Assembly (NCBI RefSeq): GCF_000247815.1
Contig: NC_021676.1
Coordinates: 1,560,350-1,624,349 of the forward strand
Source: Ficedula albicollis
Taxonomy: Eukaryota > Chordata > Aves > Passeriformes > Muscicapidae
Reading direction: 5' to 3'
DNA length: 64,000 bases
In this document: piece after piece, positions 57,605-64,000 of the stretch
Position numbering within the stretch: position 1 is the first letter of the stretch
How the letters are laid out: each line of letters opens with the position of its first letter
The notes under the pieces: generated by a model
What the model saw: only the letters and a program-made list of their open reading frames with translations
Told to the model about the DNA's origin: nothing
The model's database searches: none
Position numbers and translations under genes: made by a program

Positions 57605-60600
57605 TAAAATCCAAACTTTTATTTTACCTATCATCAAAACCACTGGTGATCACTGGGGTGTCTGCAGTGTGTAAAATTCTGCATTTCCTCGTCCTCACAA
57701 GGAACTCCCACTCCAGGCTGCCTCTTTCTGGGCTGGGATGCTCAGCACAGGCATCACACACATCCAAAGCCACTCTGCTGTGTGTCCCTGGGATGCAGCA
57801 CTTCCCAGTGGGCTTTTCCTGGCCATGCTTTACATGCATTATCATGCTCTGCAGGAAACTCAGCAAGCACAGCAGCTTGCCAGAGTAAAAGCAGTTAGTT
57901 GGGGCCTCTTGTAATACAGCAGTTCAGCAGTTGAAAGGATTGTCTGTACATTTTGCAGCAAGGAAAAAAAAAAAGGTGTTGAATAAATATATTCCATGGA
58001 GTGGGGAACATGAGCATGAGCCTGGAGTACTCTGAGGAATGCTAACACTGAGCCAGGATAATGCTGCCTCCTGCTTCTGGGAAGATTATTTTCCCAGCCT
58101 GAAAAAATTATAGGGCCACAAATTGTATGAAAGGAGATAGCAGGAAACAGAAATACATCTTTCTTTAGATGTGCATTAAGAGAAATTAATGATGATTATT
58201 GAAACATATGACATAGCAACTCAACTCCAAGATTCTGATCTAAGATCTAAAACCTCAGACCAGGATTAGGCTCCTAAACTCACAAGGAATTTAAGTTTTA
58301 ATATATCCTCCTCTTCATCACTTCCTATTGGCTAATGTGGGTGATATCCCAGTTGGATAAAGTCTATGTTAGACCAAAAGGTCAGCACTTTATTGTCACC
58401 ATAATTCTGTTCAGACTGATAAACAGGAGAGCCTGATACTCAGCTCTGCCCAGTGCAGTATTTACAGCAATATCAGTTATTTGCTGCATCTGCTCAGAGC
58501 CTCTAAAGGCAGTGGGACTGAATTCCCAGGGACAGCTGAAGGCAAACAATGGGAAGGGACACTGTAGATTTTCTAAACCTCAGATAATTGTAAGATGAGC
58601 CTTAGTAAAACATCTCACTGTGTCATTTCTATTTGGGAAAGCAATTCTTCACCTTCTGCCATGGGGGCTGTGTTTACCTGTGCAGCAGCAGTGGTTAAAT
58701 ATCTCCTGCCTGCAACATCTGTTAAGAACTGGAGGGTTTCAGACTGTGAACTGTGAAACTCTGATAACGAGACAGAGAGCCTGGCCCAGTGACCCAAAAC
58801 AAAGGAAGCAATGGATGTAAAAGGGAAATGCTGGGGGAAAGAAGGGAAGTTCTGAATTAACCTGGGATGATTATGTGTTCTGACAGAATGAAGTAGCTCC
58901 TGCTCGCTGTGCTAAAGCTCCATGGCAGCAGAATGGAACAAAAACAGATGTAGACTTTGCAAGGAGTAGATAATAGAGTCTCTCCTCTCATACATGAGTA
59001 AATAGAGCTGCTGGAATAAATTCTGTCAACAGCCACTAAAAATACAAGTAATTAGACATATATTTAATATGCTAGATTTAATATATATTCATTTGAAAAG
59101 TCCATAAAGCTATAGCATAACATCCCAGAGCCCCTGCATGCCTTCTGCAGGACATTTTATTGTGTTTATCTGCAGGATATATCACCCCTATTACAGCAGC
59201 TCCTGCTGCTGCTCTGCTCCATCCACATATCACTTCCAGTAAAAGCTGTGCAGCTGCTGCATGGAGAAGGGTTCTGTTTGCTTCCATCTCCCTGTGCTCC
59301 TGCTGGTTCCTCCAGCTCACACCCCTCGTGGCTGGAGGGACCTACAGAAGCCATAACCTCACATTCCTGGGTTCCACTGGGCAGGGAGCTCCTGCTGCTC
59401 CCAGAGGGATGATTGCTTGTCTGCCTTGGATTTCTCACTTTCACTGGAGTCTCCTGGCACCATTAAACAATTTTATATTTCCCTTGTAGCAGCAGAGGCT
59501 GCAGTGGGCTGTGCAAATATCCCCCAGTGCTCCCCAGCCCCTGCCCTCCCCTGGCCTCTGCCCAACCTCACCCTGGTGAAATGGAGTGCAAAAAAAACCT
59601 CTGCAAGCACCAAGCCCAGCCCTGGCTGCTCTCACAGTGTGAGCTGCTGCTGGAGCAGGGCTCAGACAGGCCAGGGCTCAGGGTCTGCATGGAAAAGCCT
59701 TTTCTGTGCACTTAAAAGTGCCTAGAAAGCTTTTGTAGTCCATACTGTCCTGCCAGACTGAGAATATTCCATCCCCACTTTCAATTTTCTAGTTAATTTT
59801 AGTTGTTAGCAACAGTTAGCCCCAGATAAATATGGCAGCAATAGTTGTCTCATGGGGAGAATAAAGCTCTGCAGCTTGTAGGATCTTTTTCTGTTCTTTT
59901 CAGGAATTTATTAGGACTAATTTTGAACTATGAGAACCTTTTCTGGGTTCCAATTTGAGCCAAGTCCCCTAAAGGACTGGACCAGAGAAAAGGGAAGTGA
60001 TGCTTCACTTGACTGAGCAGTCCTGTGCTGATATTTCAAGAAGATGGTTGAAATTCTGGCCATCACTGGGTCCCAGAGAAATGATGCCTGAGAATGTCAT
60101 GTTATTGATTGAAAATGTGAATACTACCATCATGTTTTGAAAGCCACAACAAGTGAAAACAAAAATAATAATTCCCCAAATGCCAGTGTAATAAATGATA
60201 GACCAGGAATCATTTAAAGAGATTGCAGTGTATCCTCTGAAAAATTCCTCTTGTGACATTCAAGACATAGAAAGGTGCTTTTTCTGGGATTATTTTTCTA
60301 CATAAATATTCTCAGTATGTAATGCCCTCTTCTTCCCACATCCCTCAAACTGTTTGTTATCATTCTACTCCAGAACATTTTCTGCTACCAAGGAATTCCT
60401 GAAGGTCTCTGTAATGGAAATGGGACCCAGCTTTGTGCCTGAAAGGAATCCCAAGGAATTTGTCACACAGATGAAAATCTGACATTGGCCCATCAGCAGT
60501 GCAATTACACTGCTGGGTTCACGTGGGAGGAAAGGCTGTGTTTACCTGGCTGAGGAGTTTCTGTGGTTCAGCAATTGCTCCCTCCTGCTGTTTCTGCAGC

Positions 60601-60605
60601 CACCA
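57605..60605. other. Gene-less stretch
   Basis: No gene recognised. The frames at 59078-59725 on both strands sit in a moderately GC-rich patch and overlap each other without domain signatures. Confidence 0.5.
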
Positions 60606-60610
60606 ACACC

Positions 60611-60987
60611 AGCTGGATGAGCTGAGCCCTGGTTTCAACACAAGTGCACTGTAGAAGGTAAAAGGTTAAGTTAGGCAAACATAGACGTTTCTGTGTGTGT
60701 CCAGTGGAGAATGTTTGACTGACAGGCAGACAGAGGAAAGTTTATTTCTATGAAATAGGCAGTGTTAGAATGTTTGACTGACAGGCAGACAGAGGAAAGT
60801 TTATTTCTATAAAACAGGCAGTGTTGGTCAGCTGGATGAGCTGAGCCCTGGTTTCAACACAAGTGCACTGTAGAAGGTAAAAGGTTAAGTTAGGCAAACA
60901 TAGACGTTTCTGTGTGTGTCCAGTGGAGAATGTTTGACTGACAGGCAGACAGAGGAAAGTTTATTTCTATGAAATAGGCAGTGTTAG
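60611..60987. repeat. 219-bp offset duplication with an internal 60-bp third copy
   Basis: The block starting 'agctggatgagctgagccct' at 60611 recurs at 60830, both ending at 'ggcagtgttag'. Between them, 60769-60827 is an extra copy of the tail unit ('aatgtttgactgacaggcag' … 'aggcagtgtt') with small changes (ataaaacagg for atgaaatagg). This gives three tail copies and two heads. Confidence 0.94.
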
Positions 60988-60989
60988 GG

Positions 60990-61335
60990 AGGGCTCCTCC
61001 TCCTCTGCCATTCCATCCCCAGTGCCTTGCCAGCACACCTTTTGTTTCATTTGCATGGCCAGTAATGCAGGCAGCAGAGAAATTCAGTCTCCAGTCCACT
61101 CACACTTTAACATCTCCTGCAAAGGAGCTCACAGATGTCTCTGCAAACCATTGGGTTCTCAAATTCCTCCCTGAATATCTTCCCCAGGGCACGTTTGAGT
61201 GCAGAGGGTTTGGAGACCCTGCAGGCAGCCAGGACAAGGTGAAGATCAGGGCCAAGCATCACCTGAGCAGGGTTCAGGTTCTGTCCCTGCATCCTCACCC
61301 CTGAACAAAGGAAATCCCTTGCTTGAATCCTCTGG
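60990..61335. other. Gene-less stretch
   Basis: Moderately GC-rich. No domain-bearing frame or RNA gene. Confidence 0.5.
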
Positions 61336-61339
61336 GGCA

Positions 61340-61435
61340 CGGGGTGGATTCCTGGGGTGACCCTGGAGGGTCAGGAGCTGGACTTGATGATCTCTGTGGG
61401 TCTCTTCTAACCCAGAATATTCTGTGATTCTGGGA
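61340..61435 (+). mobile_element. CR1 LINE 3' terminus
   Basis: 'ggaggtcaggagctggact'-like 'ggagggtcaggagctggact', then 'tgatgatctctgtgggtctc', 'ttctaacccagaatattctg' and 'tgattctg' are the terminal CR1 sequence with its octamer end. Fragmentary. Confidence 0.9.
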
Positions 61436-61439
61436 TGAA

Positions 61440-63270
61440 TTCACCGCTAATATAAACTGATAATCCCTGCAGGGAAGGAAAATTGCTCCACTTTGGGATT
61501 CCAAACCTCCAAGCCCAGTTCAGAAGCCACTTAAGAAGAGGGGGACTAACATTAAGAATCTTACTTTAAATTTCATCCTCTCTGTTTCCTAGGCAAAGAA
61601 TGCACAATGACAAGTGCTAAAAATGAATGTCCTTACTTGGCAAAGTAAATTAATATTACTGCCCAGCAAACCAGGAACCACAATGTGTGTGGTTTACATC
61701 TCTGTATTGTCCAAAAGATCTGCCAGTGTTGCTGCAACAAATAGAGCTGAAACACTGCAAAAATTAGAAAGTTGATTTCTTTGACAATTCTTAGGGGCCC
61801 TGTGTGCCACCAGCCTTAATGTCTGTTGTTATCATGTGTTGTCTCTGTCTGGTGTACAAAATGTCTGGCTCGAAGCAAAATATTGCAATATGTCAAATAA
61901 AACAAATTTAATTCCAATCAGCTGCACTAATTGGAGTGACAGTGACATTCTGCACTGCACTTAAGAGTGGAAATACCTTACAGACAAGGTCCTGACATCT
62001 GCCAGATTCCCTGCTCAGGCTAATGGCATTGTCTGGGAATGCTGCAATCTCAACACAGAACTCAAAATGTATTAACACAGTTATAGTATCTACAAAATAT
62101 CCTAAGCCTTTTACACGAGAAATTCTGCTTAGAGAAGGAAAAAGCAGTTCTCTCATACTCTGTGAAAGAAGGATTTCCTTTTAATTTAATAATGTCAATG
62201 CAGAAAAGAAAAAAACCCAACCACTCTACTGACTTAAAATCACATTTCCTCTGATTCTATATTGAAATTCAGGGTTCTTTATAAACTCATCTTCAAAAAA
62301 TGGTGGTTTTAAAAACTTTTTCTAACTCCAAGCAAGAAATTCTTTGTGTCAGCCAGTAGAGACAATTAGTAATGACCCAGCTGCAAGAGGAATCCTGGCC
62401 AGTTTCCACAGCCCTGTTTCTCCTCCTCAGCCCAGGGAAATGAGCCTGACACTGGGGATAAAATCATTGTCTGGTTTGCATTTCCATCAGTCTGGTAAGA
62501 CTAAGGTGGAGTCTGATAGTGGAGACACTTGTTCACAAAATAAAAATCAATCAACACGAGCAAGGAGGATTGCAAGAGAAAGAAATTATATTACATATCT
62601 TATTATTGCATAAGAATTAAGAGTTGATAGTAACAATTAACTGGATTAGAAGCTGCTTTGGGATGGAGGTCACTCCCTTTTCCAACTCAGAGCACCAATT
62701 TGTGGTGACTCCCAAGTACTAGAACAGAGAACTCATTCTGGATAAAACAGTGCTTTCAAAAGTCAGGATTTTGGGAATGAAATCCTGGAGTTCTAAATCA
62801 GCTCAGGGCAGCAATCACAGAGTGCAATTCCAAAGCAAGCTCTAGAACTCAACTGGGACACAACAACTGGGATGGAAAACTTCAGCTTGGGCTTTCCAGA
62901 GGAACCTTGTGCTGAGATTCCCCCAGTGCAACTCCCTCAAAACTGAGGATTAAAACCAGCACACCTGAAATGAGGATGTTTAAAATTCTGATCTCAATCT
63001 TTCTTTTCCTAGCAATTAAATAGGACAAACGTTTAATTTAATTTTTTTTTCAAAAGCCCACTGCACAGAGCTAGGGGCATGAGGAACTTAAAGTGATAAA
63101 GAAGCTCAGAGTGCTTCTGCCATGTTGGTTCACTGATGATTAAATTGGTTTAAATATTAGCTATAGTTAGAGCTGTACAAAAATACTTTGTTTTTCAGAA
63201 ATTACACAGAACTTTTCAATTTCATAGAATTCTGCACTGCCTCAGCTATGGGCTCCATTTGCAGTGCTGA
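61440..63270. other. Gene-less stretch
   Basis: No recognised gene. A candidate cassette exon at 62,431-62,494 (acceptor 'tgtttctcctcctcag', donor 'TCTG|GTAAGA') has two open frames but no identity. The rest is AT-rich unique DNA. Confidence 0.45.
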
Positions 63271-63280
63271 TTAAATAGCT

Positions 63281-63324
63281 TTTTGCATCAAAAATGCAAA
63301 TATATACACATTTTTGATGCAAAA
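63281..63324. other. Perfect 16-bp inverted repeat (hairpin)
   Basis: 'ttttgcatcaaaaatg' (63281-63296) and its exact reverse complement 'catttttgatgcaaaa' (63309-63324) are separated by 12 nt. It would form a 16-bp stem with a 12-nt loop, AT-rich. No adjacent element boundaries are recognised, so it may be a MITE remnant, a palindromic protein site or chance. Confidence 0.8.
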
Positions 63325-63329
63325 CACTC

Positions 63330-63805
63330 TTTGCTTGAACACTCTTACGTCTGCTGTGATTCTGGCCTGTTTGTGCTCAACAAATTTTTCTGTTCCTGGA
63401 ACTTCACAGTACATTATGGGCTCAAAACAGACCCACTTGGGGATAAAGCAAACATCCTTAAAGTTATGCAAAACATTCATAACAAAATGCAAATAGTGTT
63501 TGCACTTTGCAGCATCTCAGTATAGCAACTCATATTCTAAATTGCAAGCAGCTACCAGCTATATGGAAAAGCTCCTAATCAGCCTCTGTGCTGGGTACTG
63601 GTGGTGGTGCCTTCCAGAAAGGCTGGGCCCAGCTTTAGGTGTGAGCCCAGAGATGGTGGATTCAGAGATATTTAACTCTGCCAGAATGAGATTCATTTCT
63701 TCTTTCCTCAGGTGGTTTTCTGGGAAGGACATTCAGCCAGGCAGGAGCTGCCTCCTCTAGGGGAGACAAAACCAACACTCGGCAGATTGGATTTTAATTC
63801 CACCA
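63330..63805. other. Gene-less stretch
   Basis: No gene recognised. Short frames only. Confidence 0.5.
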
Positions 63806-63808
63806 CTG

Positions 63809-64000
63809 TTAAAATAAATTGGGGCCAAAATAATTATTCCCATCCCAGGCTGCTGGGCAGTTGCAGACTGATGTATTTACATTTTCTGAGAAGCACACAC
63901 CCCTGCAGCAGGGGTGGATGCAGTCCTTGTCCCTGGCAGGGCAGCACACTCCCCTCCCCCTGCACAAGGGGAAATCCTCACATCCAGGTCCCAAATTTCC
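63809..64000 (-). other. Cysteine-rich open frame at window edge, possible exon
   Basis: On the minus strand a frame is open from the window edge for about 62 codons to a TAA at 63809-63811. It contains ten cysteines in about 44 residues, spaced C-5-C-5-CC-6-C-3-CC-3-C-9-C-1-C, including 'CRGRGVCCPARDKDC'. The CC-x6-C pattern recalls somatomedin-B-like or knottin-like modules, but the later spacing does not fit any family I can name. A plausible splice donor 'GAAAAT|GTAAAT' lies inside the frame. The sequence is TGC-rich, so chance is a real alternative. The upstream part lies outside the window. Confidence 0.2.

Overview
The window looks like bird nuclear DNA, probably from a passerine, and is mostly or wholly non-coding (intergenic or deep intronic). 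The evidence is at least eight short CR1 LINE 3' fragments with the avian CR1 ending (two end in the 'attctgtgattct' type tail), two LTR-like segments, an AT-rich background almost without CpG, and many microsatellites and minisatellites. I saw nothing bacterial, phage or plasmid: no operons, no ribosome-binding-site spacing, no CRISPR array, no rRNA and no tRNA. No protein gene could be identified by name. The long open frames all come from repeats or fall in the chance tail.

Layout. 1-8.4 kb: plain AT-rich DNA with an LTR-like segment (about 1.21-1.65 kb), an 84-bp tandem duplication (4.67 kb) and an AT microsatellite (6.2 kb). 8.4-16 kb: two CR1 fragments and small tandem duplications. 16-17.7 kb: a GAAT tetranucleotide array, a T21/C57 homopolymer block and a G-rich 44/65-bp minisatellite. 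19.6-20.4 kb: a CR1 end followed by an 11-bp-period minisatellite. 24.2 kb: a CR1 end whose terminal tail has grown into a degenerate satellite. 26.2 kb: a 241-bp tandem duplication. 29.6-30.0 kb: an A21/C86/A19 block beside a 149-bp duplication. 30.9-32.4 kb: a 41-bp minisatellite with about 35 units. 35.2-36.2 kb: a 37-bp minisatellite with about 28 units and an EcoRI site in each. 42.1-44.0 kb: a 978-bp tandem duplication. 47.2-47.9 kb: an LTR-like element. 50.4-52 kb: a nested 239-bp duplication and a 30-bp minisatellite. 54.9-55.2 kb: a 334-base pure C run bracketed by a 29-bp direct repeat. 57.3-61.4 kb: CR1 fragments and two more tandem duplications.

Gene evidence is weak. The best is a small CpG cluster near 49.5 kb with a strong minus-strand splice donor at 49,333/49,334, which could be the promoter and first exon of a minus-strand transcript. 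Splice-bounded minus-strand exon candidates lie at 49,078-49,192, 27,363-27,482 and 54,512-54,630. Possible plus-strand terminal exons lie at 45,263-45,364 and 57,191-57,245. A cysteine-rich frame is still open at the right edge of the window (minus strand). All of these are inferences from splice consensus and open frame and would need RNA-seq or comparative data.

The most striking global pattern is the number of local, near-identical tandem duplications (about eleven, with periods from 41 to 978 bp), together with three pure poly-C runs that each sit between copies of their own flanking sequence. This is either unusually active local duplication or a signature of assembly and gap-filling artefacts. 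Raw reads would decide.
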